DNA from: CAISCU01 sp051861545
GTDB taxonomy: Bacteria > Bacteroidota > Bacteroidia > UKL13-3
Direction of reading: 5' to 3'
Assembly (NCBI GenBank): GCA_051861545.1
Contig: JBIMKP010000006.1
Coordinates: 62,001-126,000, forward strand
Length of the DNA stretch: 64,000 nt
Numbering within the stretch: position 1 is the stretch's first letter; every line of letters begins with the position of its first letter. Positions 28,607-36,811 of this stretch are shown here, piece after piece. The notes below the pieces were generated by a model, which searched no databases, was not told where the DNA came from, and saw only the letters and a program-made list of their open reading frames with translations. Both the position numbers and the translations under genes were made by a program.

Positions 28607-29062
28607 TTATTTAATCTGTTCTTTAAATCCAATTTGTAGCATCATTTTTTCGATATCTAATGGGTCTTTTGAAAGCTTTATTGTAAAATCTAAATCTTGA
28701 AAGGATTCAACCCAACTAAATTCTGACTCAAAATTAGGTTCTGATATATCACCAAAAAATCTAAATGCCATAGTTGTATGAATAAATGGTCTCATTTTAG
28801 CTGTTAAAAAGAAACATGTTTTCCTATCTTTTCTAGCTAATGAAAAATAGTTTATACCTAATTTTTCAATTAAATCTTTAATAAAAAAAAGTCTGCCTTC
28901 GAACAAAAAGTTTAATTCATTCTTGCTATTTTCATCAATCTCATCATCAATAAAATATAGTAAGCTTTCATTCTTGGCTTTGTTTACATGTAGTTTAAAC
29001 AATGGGAATGTTATTGTAATCCAGCCTTCCTTTGAATAATTTATTTCAGTTTTGAATTTCAT
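28607..29062 (-). CDS. Hypothetical protein
   Basis: 151 residues, no signal peptide or membrane span, no family I recognise. The composition is rich in Phe, Lys and Glu, with a pattern of alternating beta-like segments (INYSKEGWITITFPLFKLHV). It sits alone at the edge of a 645-nt non-coding stretch. Coding status is supported by a clean start and a full-length uninterrupted frame, but is not certain. Confidence 0.5.
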   Translation of the reverse strand: MKFKTEINYSKEGWITITFPLFKLHVNKAKNESLLYFIDDEIDENSKNELNFLFEGRLFFIKDLIEKLGINYFSLARKDRKTCFFLTAKMRPFIHTTMAFRFFGDISEPNFESEFSWVESFQDLDFTIKLSKDPLDIEKMMLQIGFKEQIK

Positions 29063-29707
29063 GGAATGAGTTTGAAATGACAGTTTTTTGAAAATTCTCT
29101 ATTTATTTTATGAATATCCGCATTTTTACCACCAATAATATTTTATAAATCTGGTGAATGTTTTTAGAAACATTTTAAAAAGCAGTTTGGTGTTAAATTG
29201 TTCTTTTTTATGAAATTCAAGACCCCGAAGGTGGTCTCATGTTTATAGAAAACTTCTTTAAATGAATCTCCCAAAGCACTGCAAACGCGGACCTTTGGTC
29301 CGCGTTTGCAGTGCTTTGGGAGGGGGTGTTCTATACTTTTTATTTTCTATAATCATGTCATCCCTTCTGGATTTTAAAGAATTTCAAATTAGAACATGTT
29401 TTGATTCTAATACATCTTTTAAGTTTGAGTATATCGAGAAATCATTTGCTTTAAAGCCTAGAAAGGTTTGTAAAACAAATTTTTAGGTAAAGTAGTGGAT
29501 AATCGCAATTTATTTTTACTTATTTGGTTACACAAAAAGTAAGCTATTTCAATTAATCTTAGATGCTTGATTAAAGCTGGCATCAGGAGTAATTAACTCA
29601 ATTTCCCTATTCAGTCAAAAAATAAATTAGAAAACCCTAGATATCTTTACTTCAATCTACCAAGTAATTACCATTAGCTTCATTTACTTGATCTTTTTAC
29701 TTTCCTC
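29063..29707. other. 645-nt intergenic stretch with a long hairpin, no credible gene
   Basis: The stretch holds an imperfect hairpin at about 29221-29238 (GACC/GGTC arms) and a very long perfect one at 29268-29322 (annotated separately). The only frame of some length, 29262-29486 on the plus strand, starts inside the hairpin and does not look coding. The rest is AT-rich with no tRNA or recognised RNA that I can see. Confidence 0.6.
29268..29322. repeat. Perfect 26-bp inverted repeat with a 3-nt loop
   Basis: The left arm 29268-29293 (starts CTCCCAAAGCACTGC, ends GCGGACC) and the right arm 29297-29322 (its exact reverse complement) enclose only TTT. It is much more GC-rich than its surroundings. 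There is no T-run directly after it, so it is not a standard terminator. A small non-autonomous element or a structured RNA is possible. Confidence 0.85.
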
Positions 29708-30250
29708 TCATCGAAAAAATTGGACTTTCAAAGTCATGATAATAAAAGCTAAAATCAAGAAAAAAATTACCCTAATAGGTAAGTGATAAACTTGCTTGAT
29801 AATGATTAAACGTAAAACTAGAGCAACAGAATCAAATGCTAGAACGTCAATTGATGGAACACCCCCCAATCCAACAACGTACCCACCTTTCAAAAAAGCC
29901 AGTTTATATAACCAAAAAATTAGCTCGAAAATTAAAATAACATTGCCAATTTTCTTCGAAGACATTAAAAATCCTAAGCTCAAAAAAATCAAAGATGAAA
30001 AACTGAAAAGAATATTCTCTTTAGAAAATATTGGTTCAGAAGCTGACATGCAACCCCAATTATGATTATAATCCAAGTTTGTTAAAAAGCCGAAAAGAGT
30101 CCAACATAAGAGAATCCCAAAAACAGTTCTTTGCTCACAAAGTCTATTAAACCATTTTTCCTCTGAGTATTTCAATCTCAATAGCCAACCTAATGAGCTT
30201 AAAATTCCAAATAAAATAAAAATCGGCATCAAGTTATATAATGCATCCAT
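29708..30250 (-). CDS. Hypothetical multi-span membrane protein
   Basis: 180 residues with about five hydrophobic segments (residues 8-26, 45-58, 80-95, 103-120, 157-175) separated by short loops. I do not recognise a family. It lies between the hairpin-bearing intergenic stretch and the GH13 gene, with no operon partner. The start MDALYNLMPIF is the first ATG after a stop. Confidence 0.55.
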   Translation of the reverse strand: MDALYNLMPIFILFGILSSLGWLLRLKYSEEKWFNRLCEQRTVFGILLCWTLFGFLTNLDYNHNWGCMSASEPIFSKENILFSFSSLIFLSLGFLMSSKKIGNVILIFELIFWLYKLAFLKGGYVVGLGGVPSIDVLAFDSVALVLRLIIIKQVYHLPIRVIFFLILAFIIMTLKVQFFR

Positions 30251-30300
30251 ATTACAATACAGCTTCCATGAATTAAGCGAAAAATCCTGTTATCGCTCCC

Positions 30301-33039
30301 TTACTCCTTCACAAAAATCATCAATGATTTGGCTTCTAAAGCAGGTGCCACTCCAGTAGAGTTCATTAGCAGTTTGTTCAAATCACCCAATAATTCTTTG
30401 TTGCTAGAAATTTTCAACTTCCATCCTATGCCCATTGGTAAGTTTGTAAATGTATTCACTTTTGAATCTGCATTAATAATCACCAACACTTTTTCATCAA
30501 TCATATAAGCCAATTGGGCAGGATTTGGACAATGGAAGAACAAAATATTCGGTTTTTTATCAGAAACTTGAAATGATGGCAATTGAAATAAAACCTCTTT
30601 TCTGAAATTCATCATATTGGTCCAGAAATCTTTCATTCCTTTAAAGTCAGAATTACCATAAGGTTTCACGGGATCTTTAGAATTTCCTTTTCCAATATTA
30701 TCCCAAATAAATTGATTGGCAGTTCTTACATTATAAGTATCTCTTTTACCATGGAAATACAATTTTCCTGATGGAATTTCTTTCACAATTTCTTCTAACG
30801 GAGCTAATCCTTTACTTCTCATAAACTCAGATCCACCATGCAAAACAATTGGACCTGGAGTTGTGAATAATAAAGCAGCTGCAATTTTATAAGCACCTTC
30901 ATCAACTCCAAATCTACCATCCCAATTAGTTAGGGCGAATTGATCTGATAATGCAAAATTATCGTGAATATCTAAGTAGTTTATGGCGCTGTTGATGTTT
31001 TTCTGAGTTGGGAATCCGCAGCTCAATCCTTTTTTCACATCATTAATCAATTCAAAATTTCCACCAGCCCAACCGCGGTCTTTAGCTGGATCTTTTAATT
31101 CGAAAACCGGACCTTTATATGTATTTCTTGTATCATCATTAAAGTAACAAATAGGAGCATCTTCTTTGTACCAATGCCAATCGGGATTGTTGTTATAAGC
31201 AGGGTCATTGCTATCAATCCAAGGTTCTCCATAAATAATAATGTCTTTTGGTAAAGCTGCTTTTAAAGCCAATAATGTTTGTTGATCGGTTTGTCCTGCT
31301 AAGTCAATTCTAAAACCATCAATTCCAAATTCTTCAATAAAATGTTTGCACTGGTCGGTAATCCATCTTTGCACCATGTAACGGTTTTCACTTTTGGTTT
31401 CATTACCATAAGCACCAATATGTTCTAGGTTTTTGGTTCTGTAATAATATTGTTTATCTAAGGCATTAAAATGAAAAAGGTAATCTCTACCATCCATGTT
31501 TTCGGCAGTGTGATTGAAAACAAAATCTACAATAACAGCCATTCCTTCATTGTGAAAACTTTGAACCAAATCTCTGAATTGTTCACGCTCGGCACCTTCT
31601 TTTGTATTCTTTTGGCGATAACGCGTTTCTATGGCAAAACTGTGTGAAGTTCTATAACCCCAATCGTAGTTTTCTTTGGCAACACCTTGTTCAATCATAT
31701 AAGGGTCGTTGGCAAATGCTTTTTCCCATTCATCTTTTGGCCAATGTAACATTTCTTGAACTGGCATTAAATGAACGGTATTGATGCCTAAAGTTTTTAA
31801 GTAATCAAATCCAATGGCTTCTCCCCTCGTATTTTTTAAACCACTCATGTGCATGGCAGGAATTGTACCTTTCATTTCCTCAGGAACAGGAAGTAAATCA
31901 GTAAAATCTTGCACATGTACTTCATAAGCCATCACTTGTTCCATAGCAGGTCTTCCACCTTTTACAGGACCAGCAGGAATTGTTTTTTTTGCCACCATAC
32001 ATTTTCCAAAACTATCATCACTCACTCTTGCATAAGGATCGCTAATATGAACAGGATGTGATTCAAAAAACGAATTTCCGGGTTCTTTATAACCATGAAC
32101 AGTAAAATCGTACCACGTACCTTCTAAATTAGAAAACAATTTGGCTTCCCAAACACCATTTTCATCTACTCTCATGCCTAAAACATCATAAGGCATTTTA
32201 TCGTTTTTAGATTTATATAAGTAAAGATTAACCTTTGTAGCTCTTGGTGAAAATATTCTGAAATAAGTCATTTTCCCATCAGCGCTTACATTCGCACCCA
32301 ATTCTTTATCGCTTTTTAATTTGGCGAACCAAGGTTCAAAGCTCAATAATGTTTTTAATTTGAGTTTGGTATGTGTTAAATAATAAACCCTTCTTTTATC
32401 GATAGTGCCAACTGGTGTAATTTTAAAATGATGATGAATTTGGTTTCCGATTGCCGATTTTTCTACCACAAAATTGGTAATTGATTTTAGTGGAATCTTT
32501 TTCCCTTTTGAATCAGTTAATACAAAATCAACCAATCTCGTAACAGCATTTTTACCTTGTGTAAGACCTTTCACCCAAACATCAATAGAAGTATTCGATT
32601 CAATTCCTGCTTCTAAACTTAAAGGTTGAATACCTTTCATGAAAACCAAATTGCCACCATCGGTATTGCTTGCACCAGCAGGTGGATCGAGCCATTTGCC
32701 GTCATTCACTCTATATTTAAAACTAGAACCCGGTTTCACTTTATCAAATTCTTTGTTATTAATTCCTAATTGCCAAATACCATTTCCGCTTGATTGCAGC
32801 ATCCAGATTCTATTGTCCATGTTTTGATCCCAGTTTCTAAATGAACCTGTTACACTAACATTCTTTATAGCACTTAAACCATAAAGTGATTCAGAAAAAA
32901 CGAAATACAAACTATCACCAATTTGTTTGTGGCCTTGTTTGATTTCACTATCTGAAAACTGCGCATTAGATTGAAAACTAACTAAGAGTAAAATTAAGAT
33001 TAAAAGTCGGTTAAAAATCGACGAAAATTCCTTTGGCAT
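30301..33039 (-). CDS. Secreted type I pullulanase-like GH13 glycoside hydrolase
   Basis: 912 residues. A signal peptide (LLILILLLVSFQSNAQ), one or two N-terminal beta-sandwich/CBM48-like modules (about 30-330, including KVNLYLYKSKND and GVWEAKLFSNLEGTWYDF), then a GH13 catalytic barrel: VIVDFVFNHTAE, nucleophile Asp in GIDGFRIDLAG (about residue 577), acid/base Glu in IIYGEPWID (about 602), and the transition-state Asp in LDIHDNFALSD (about 691). A C-terminal beta domain follows. Debranches or hydrolyses alpha-1,6/alpha-1,4 glucans such as pullulan or glycogen. No susCD or other starch-utilisation genes are adjacent. Confidence 0.92.
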   Translation of the reverse strand: MPKEFSSIFNRLLILILLLVSFQSNAQFSDSEIKQGHKQIGDSLYFVFSESLYGLSAIKNVSVTGSFRNWDQNMDNRIWMLQSSGNGIWQLGINNKEFDKVKPGSSFKYRVNDGKWLDPPAGASNTDGGNLVFMKGIQPLSLEAGIESNTSIDVWVKGLTQGKNAVTRLVDFVLTDSKGKKIPLKSITNFVVEKSAIGNQIHHHFKITPVGTIDKRRVYYLTHTKLKLKTLLSFEPWFAKLKSDKELGANVSADGKMTYFRIFSPRATKVNLYLYKSKNDKMPYDVLGMRVDENGVWEAKLFSNLEGTWYDFTVHGYKEPGNSFFESHPVHISDPYARVSDDSFGKCMVAKKTIPAGPVKGGRPAMEQVMAYEVHVQDFTDLLPVPEEMKGTIPAMHMSGLKNTRGEAIGFDYLKTLGINTVHLMPVQEMLHWPKDEWEKAFANDPYMIEQGVAKENYDWGYRTSHSFAIETRYRQKNTKEGAEREQFRDLVQSFHNEGMAVIVDFVFNHTAENMDGRDYLFHFNALDKQYYYRTKNLEHIGAYGNETKSENRYMVQRWITDQCKHFIEEFGIDGFRIDLAGQTDQQTLLALKAALPKDIIIYGEPWIDSNDPAYNNNPDWHWYKEDAPICYFNDDTRNTYKGPVFELKDPAKDRGWAGGNFELINDVKKGLSCGFPTQKNINSAINYLDIHDNFALSDQFALTNWDGRFGVDEGAYKIAAALLFTTPGPIVLHGGSEFMRSKGLAPLEEIVKEIPSGKLYFHGKRDTYNVRTANQFIWDNIGKGNSKDPVKPYGNSDFKGMKDFWTNMMNFRKEVLFQLPSFQVSDKKPNILFFHCPNPAQLAYMIDEKVLVIINADSKVNTFTNLPMGIGWKLKISSNKELLGDLNKLLMNSTGVAPALEAKSLMIFVKE

Positions 33040-33160
33040 AAGGTTTGGGTTAATAGTTATATGAATAAATACTTCGAAATGCTAATTAATCCGCAAAATA
33101 AGGAAAATCAATCATGTGGAGTATAAGTTTAGATGTTTAAATGTGTCAAAATAAGAAAAA

Positions 33161-33562
33161 ATGAAATCATTTTGGGAAATTAGGATACTCTTGGTTGAAA
33201 CTAACGAGAGTGTGATAAGGCTGGTTGAGAAGGCTATGTCGGAAAGTAGATTGAAACATTTCTTACGTTGGGTTAGAACGCCTCAAGATTTGGAATTTGA
33301 ATTACAATTTAATACACCAGATTTGATTATTAGTGGCAGAAATATGGGTTTATTTTCAGCGATGGAAGTCTTACATCTAAACGAACAATATGGCAACAAA
33401 GCGCCCTGTATTGTTATTACAACCAACAGAAACATAGAAATAGATACCGATTTAGCATTACATGGTGTTTACGAAATCTTCACCCAAGCTGAAATCAAAC
33501 AGATGGTGAAAGAAATTGGGTTTTTAAAAGAACAATTACAATCACAAAAAATTACCGCATAA
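33161..33562 (+). CDS. Degenerate response-regulator receiver protein
   Basis: 133 residues with a stand-alone receiver-like fold: RILLVETNESVIRLVEKAM at the start, then PDLIISGRNMG, CIVITTNRN and GVYEIFTQAEI. In an active receiver the aspartate would stand where Gly59 is (pattern ISDxxM) and a lysine near the end where Thr is found, and the acidic pair after the first strand is replaced by ETN. It is therefore unlikely to be phosphorylated. It may act as a constitutive binding partner. It is followed by three palindromes, then the ECF sigma gene. Confidence 0.7.
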   Translation: MKSFWEIRILLVETNESVIRLVEKAMSESRLKHFLRWVRTPQDLEFELQFNTPDLIISGRNMGLFSAMEVLHLNEQYGNKAPCIVITTNRNIEIDTDLALHGVYEIFTQAEIKQMVKEIGFLKEQLQSQKITA

Positions 33563-33563
33563 C

Positions 33564-33581
33564 ACCGCGATAAATCGCGGT
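33564..33581. repeat. Short palindrome, copy 1 (ACCGCGATAAATCGCGGT)
   Basis: First of three related palindromes within 84 nt. Arms ACCGCGAT / ATCGCGGT with AA between. GC-rich in an AT-rich background, intergenic, and begins 2 nt after the receiver gene. Confidence 0.8.
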
Positions 33582-33589
33582 TCATGTAA

Positions 33590-33609
33590 CACTGCGATTA
33601 ATCGCAGTG
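33590..33609. repeat. Short palindrome, copy 2 (CACTGCGATTAATCGCAGTG)
   Basis: A fully self-complementary 20-mer, related to copies 1 and 3 but with a compensatory C-to-T / G-to-A pair in both arms, so the pairing has been kept while the sequence changed. Confidence 0.8.
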
Positions 33610-33627
33610 ATACGCGTTGGCAAAAGA

Positions 33628-33647
33628 CACCGCGATAAATCGCGGTG
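33628..33647. repeat. Short palindrome, copy 3 (CACCGCGATAAATCGCGGTG)
   Basis: Same as copy 1 with one more base pair. The three copies are spaced 8 and 18 nt apart and end 77 nt before the sigma-factor gene. Confidence 0.8.
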
Positions 33648-33724
33648 CTACAGGGAATTTTAAAAAAATTCCTATCTTGATTAAACCTTTCTTCGGTTTG
33701 CTTATCTTATAACCGAGAACAAAC

Positions 33725-34288
33725 ATGGAAATCAATCAGGAACAGGAAATATTACTTCTTAATAAATTCAGGGATATAAAAACCCGAGAACTGGCTTTTG
33801 CTGAAATTCTGAAGCTGTTTCAAAAGCGTGTTTACTGGCATATCAGAAGAATTGTGATTAGTCACGATGATACCGATGATGTGCTTCAAAATACTTTTAT
33901 CAAAGTTTGGGAAAAACTCGCTGATTTCAGAGGTGATAGCAGACTTTATACCTGGCTTTTCAGAGTAGCTACCAACGAATCTTTATTATTTCTTCAAAGA
34001 AAAAAAACAAACCTCAATATCAGTATGGAAGAGGTTCAGGAGCAATTGTGTGAAACTTTGAAAGCTGGTTCTTATTTCAATGGAAATCGGGCTGAATTAA
34101 TTTTGCAGGAAGCAATTTTACGTTTACCCGAAAAACAAAGATTGGTTTTTAACATGAAGTATTATGAGGAACTGAAATATGAAGAAATGGAAGAAATTCT
34201 TGGAACTTCTGTTGGTGCATTAAAAGCTTCGTATCACCATGCCACAAAAAAAATTGAAGAATTTGTGAAGTTGAAATTAAACGATTGA
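33725..34288 (+). CDS. ECF-type RNA polymerase sigma factor
   Basis: 187 residues. Sigma region 2 is DDTDDVLQNTFIKVWEKLADFRGDSRLYTWLFRVATNESL; region 4 is LPEKQRLVFNMKYYEELKYEEMEEILGTSVGALKASYHHATKKIEEF. The protein directs RNA polymerase to a small regulon, usually of envelope functions. It is followed immediately by a membrane protein that could be its anti-sigma partner and by a small periplasmic protein. An inverted repeat TCGGTT/AACCGA (33693-33716) directly upstream could be regulatory. Confidence 0.95.
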   Translation: MEINQEQEILLLNKFRDIKTRELAFAEILKLFQKRVYWHIRRIVISHDDTDDVLQNTFIKVWEKLADFRGDSRLYTWLFRVATNESLLFLQRKKTNLNISMEEVQEQLCETLKAGSYFNGNRAELILQEAILRLPEKQRLVFNMKYYEELKYEEMEEILGTSVGALKASYHHATKKIEEFVKLKLND

Positions 34289-34311
34289 TAAAAAAAAGCA
34301 TCTTAAAAGAA

Positions 34312-34854
34312 ATGAGTTTTGAAAACGAACATATAAAAGAAGAAGATTTCATCAGGAGTTTAAAAAGTTCTGGAGGATTTGACATACCCCAGGATTACTT
34401 TGAAAACAACCTGAAAAAACTTCAGGAAATTTCAAAGGAACCTAAACTTGAATTAAATGATTTAAAAGGTGGTTTTGAAATTCCTCCAATGTATTTTGAT
34501 AACCTAAACGCACAAATATTATCGAAAGTAAATCAAGCTAAAAAAGGAAAAAAACTGAGTTTATTTCCAAATGTAAATTGGGTTAATTATGCAGCTGCTT
34601 GTTTGGTATTTGGGCTGATAGTTTTTGGTGTGATGCAAATGAATCAATCAAATTTAACAGAAACAGCCAAAATTGAAGATTTAACTGAGGATGAAATTAT
34701 AGATCATTTAAGTAGCTCTGGTTACAGATTAGAAATGTTGTGTGATGCGGGATGGTGTGATGAGCTAAAAAAATTGGATAACAATTCTGAAATTGAAAAT
34801 TACCTTTTAGAAGAAGGTGCAGATAATGAATTAATGGATGAAATAAACGGATAA
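34312..34854 (+). CDS. Single-span membrane protein, candidate anti-sigma factor
   Basis: 180 residues. A cytoplasmic N-terminal half with a duplicated motif GGF-x-IP-xx-YF-x-N (residues 21-32 and 53-64), one membrane span (about 92-110, WVNYAAACLVFGLIVFGVM) and an acidic outer domain ending DNELMDEING. No zinc-finger anti-sigma (ZAS) motif is present. Its position directly after the ECF gene and its topology suggest a membrane-bound regulator of that sigma factor. A TTG at 34285 in the same frame overlaps the sigma stop, but ATG 34312 is more likely. Confidence 0.65.
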   Translation: MSFENEHIKEEDFIRSLKSSGGFDIPQDYFENNLKKLQEISKEPKLELNDLKGGFEIPPMYFDNLNAQILSKVNQAKKGKKLSLFPNVNWVNYAAACLVFGLIVFGVMQMNQSNLTETAKIEDLTEDEIIDHLSSSGYRLEMLCDAGWCDELKKLDNNSEIENYLLEEGADNELMDEING

Positions 34855-34865
34855 TAATTATAAAG

Positions 34866-35297
34866 ATGAAAAAGTATATAATCATGATAATGGTTCTGCT
34901 AATAAGCACCTTATCGCAGGCACAAAAACCGGGAAAAGAGAGAATTGAAGCCATGAAAATTGGTTTTATAACAAAACGATTGAGTTTAACTGCTGAAGAA
35001 GCGCAAAGATTTTGGCCCATTTATAATCGTTTTGTTGATGAACAAGAAAAATTACGCAAAACAACCAAAGCAAACTTAATTGAAGAATTGGCTGATCCTT
35101 CATCTTTATCTGATGCTGAGGCGGAAAAAGCTTTACAAGAAATGTTACTATTTAAAAGTAATGAAGCAGAATTGATTCGGAAATATACCAATGAATTCAA
35201 AAAAGTAATTCCTATCCAAAAAGTGGTGATGCTGTTTAAAGCAGAAATTGAGTTCAAACGTGAATTACTCAAACAATTAAAAGAACGACGAGGATAA
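34866..35297 (+). CDS. Periplasmic Spy/CpxP-like small helical protein
   Basis: 143 residues: a signal peptide (MKKYIIMIMVLLISTLSQAQ) followed by an all-helical, highly charged domain with RLSLTAEEAQRFWPIYNRF, a pattern shared by Bacteroidota proteins of the Spy/CpxP-like (heavy-metal-resistance) group. Such proteins act as periplasmic chaperones or envelope-stress sensors. The start is 11 nt after the putative anti-sigma gene, so the three genes form one operon. A terminator follows. Confidence 0.75.
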   Translation: MKKYIIMIMVLLISTLSQAQKPGKERIEAMKIGFITKRLSLTAEEAQRFWPIYNRFVDEQEKLRKTTKANLIEELADPSSLSDAEAEKALQEMLLFKSNEAELIRKYTNEFKKVIPIQKVVMLFKAEIEFKRELLKQLKERRG

Positions 35298-35320
35298 ATA
35301 TAATATTAACTAATTATCAA

Positions 35321-35362
35321 ATGAGCAGTAAATGAAAAATATCATTTTACTGCTCATTTTTC
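35321..35362 (+). terminator. Terminator of the ECF sigma operon
   Basis: ATGAGCAGTAAA / TTTACTGCTCAT enclose about 16 nt and are followed by a T-run, 23 nt after the last gene of the operon. Confidence 0.75.
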
Positions 35363-35381
35363 ATTTAACTGACTTCTGTCA

Positions 35382-35413
35382 TTGGCTGGCGGTATTCACT
35401 CTTCTTACCTTTG
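35382..35413 (+). promoter_or_regulatory. Bacteroidota-type promoter of the CoA-transferase gene
   Basis: TTG at 35382-35384, a 21-nt spacer and TACCTTTG at 35406-35413 match the -33/-7 consensus. The -7 element ends 4 nt before the ATG at 35418, so the mRNA would have almost no leader. Confidence 0.6.
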
Positions 35414-35417
35414 GGCC

Positions 35418-36701
35418 ATGAAAAAAGAAACAAAATTTGTCAGCGCACAGGAAGCTGTCAAACATATCGTATCACATAGCAGAGTTTTTATTCATGGTAG
35501 TGCCGCAACCCCACTTCAATTGGTGCAAGCCATGCTCGATAGAAAAAACGAATTAAAAGATGTAGAATTAGTTAGTATCAGCACTTTAGGAATCGACTTA
35601 AACGATGAGGCTTTAGCTGATCACTTTTATATCAATTCACTTTTCGTTTCAGAATCAGTTAGAAAAGCCGTGAATTCAGACCGTGGTGATTATGTTCCTG
35701 TATTTTTAAGTGAGATTCCTAATTTGTTTAATCATGGTTATTTACCATTAGATGTAGCCTTATTACATGTTTCTCCTCCAGACCGTCATGGTTATGTGAG
35801 TTTAGGAACTTCTGTGGATGTTGCTCGCGCTGCTGTAAATAATGCTCAGTTAATTATTGCACAAATCAACCCAAATATGCCTCGTACTCATGGAGATGCA
35901 TTTATTCCTTTGTCGATGATTGATTATGCCGTTGAAGTAAACGACGAATTACCTGAAGTAAGTTATGGCGACCATACCGATGAAATCAATTCTATGATTG
36001 GAAGAAATGTTGCAGCTTTGGTAGAAGATGGCGCTACTTTACAAATGGGCATTGGTGTTATTCCTGATAATGTATTGAAAAATCTGGGTTCACATAGAAA
36101 CCTTGGTATTCATACAGAAATGTTTTCAGATGGTGTAATCCCTTTGATTCAATCTGGTGTGATTAACAATTCTATGAAAAAAATCGTAAATGGTTATTGT
36201 GTAACCGGATTTTTAATCGGGACCAAAAAACTTTATGATTTCGTGAATGATAATCCCATTGTGAAATGTATCGATATTGCTTATGTAAACGATCCAAGAG
36301 TAATCAGTCTAAACCAAAAAGTGACTGCAATTAACAGTGCTATTGAAATCGATTTAACTGGCCAAGTTTGTGCGGACTCAATCGGAACTTATCAGTATTC
36401 AGGAATTGGTGGACAGATGGATTTTATAAGAGGAGCTGCTTTATCTGAAGGCGGAAAACCAATTATTGCTTTGCCATCAAGAACAGGAAAAGGACTTTCA
36501 AGAATAGTACCTTTCATAAAACAAGGTGGTGGTGTTGTAACAACCCGCGGACATATTCATTGGGTAGTTACAGAATACGGAGCAGTAAATTTATATGGCA
36601 AAAATATGGAACAAAGAGCCAGAATGTTAGCCAGTATAGCTCATCCGGAGGACAGGGAAACGCTTGAGAAAGCTGCCTTTGCTAGGTTTGGAAGAATTTA
36701 A
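35418..36701 (+). CDS. Acetyl-CoA hydrolase/transferase family protein
   Basis: 427 residues. Family I/Cat1-type CoA-transferase pattern: SRVFIHGSAATPLQLVQAM, LLHVSPPDRHGYVSLGTSVD, LVEDGATLQMGIGVIPDNVL, the catalytic glutamate in IHTEMFSDGVIPL, and GGQMDFIRGAALSEGGKPIIALPS. It transfers or hydrolyses CoA on short acyl groups (acetate, 4-hydroxybutyrate or succinate are possible). The open frame continues upstream to a TTG at 35382, but that TTG is the -33 box of a good promoter, and homologues start at MKKETKFVSA. Confidence 0.9.
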   Translation: MKKETKFVSAQEAVKHIVSHSRVFIHGSAATPLQLVQAMLDRKNELKDVELVSISTLGIDLNDEALADHFYINSLFVSESVRKAVNSDRGDYVPVFLSEIPNLFNHGYLPLDVALLHVSPPDRHGYVSLGTSVDVARAAVNNAQLIIAQINPNMPRTHGDAFIPLSMIDYAVEVNDELPEVSYGDHTDEINSMIGRNVAALVEDGATLQMGIGVIPDNVLKNLGSHRNLGIHTEMFSDGVIPLIQSGVINNSMKKIVNGYCVTGFLIGTKKLYDFVNDNPIVKCIDIAYVNDPRVISLNQKVTAINSAIEIDLTGQVCADSIGTYQYSGIGGQMDFIRGAALSEGGKPIIALPSRTGKGLSRIVPFIKQGGGVVTTRGHIHWVVTEYGAVNLYGKNMEQRARMLASIAHPEDRETLEKAAFARFGRI

Positions 36702-36712
36702 TTACCTCAAAA

Positions 36713-36750
36713 ACAAAAAATCCCGGACAATTTGCCCGAGATTTTTTTGT
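36713..36750 (+). terminator. Terminator between convergent CoA-transferase and GNAT genes
   Basis: AAAAAATC..CGG / CCG..GATTTTTTT with two mismatches and a loop AATTT, 12 nt after the stop. A-run and T-run on both sides allow use in both directions. Confidence 0.65.
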
Positions 36751-36811
36751 TGGTTTGGTTTGTTAAAGTATCAATTTTATAAAAACCAGATGTCAATCAC
36801 ATCAAAGGTTT

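Noticed and set aside
29262..29486. A 74-codon plus-strand frame in the large intergenic gap
   Set aside because: It begins within the left arm of the perfect hairpin, has no recognisable pattern and no start context; probably chance.
33564..33647. CRISPR-like array
   Set aside because: The units are palindromic, only 18-20 nt long, unequal and separated by 8 and 18 nt; no cas genes are present.
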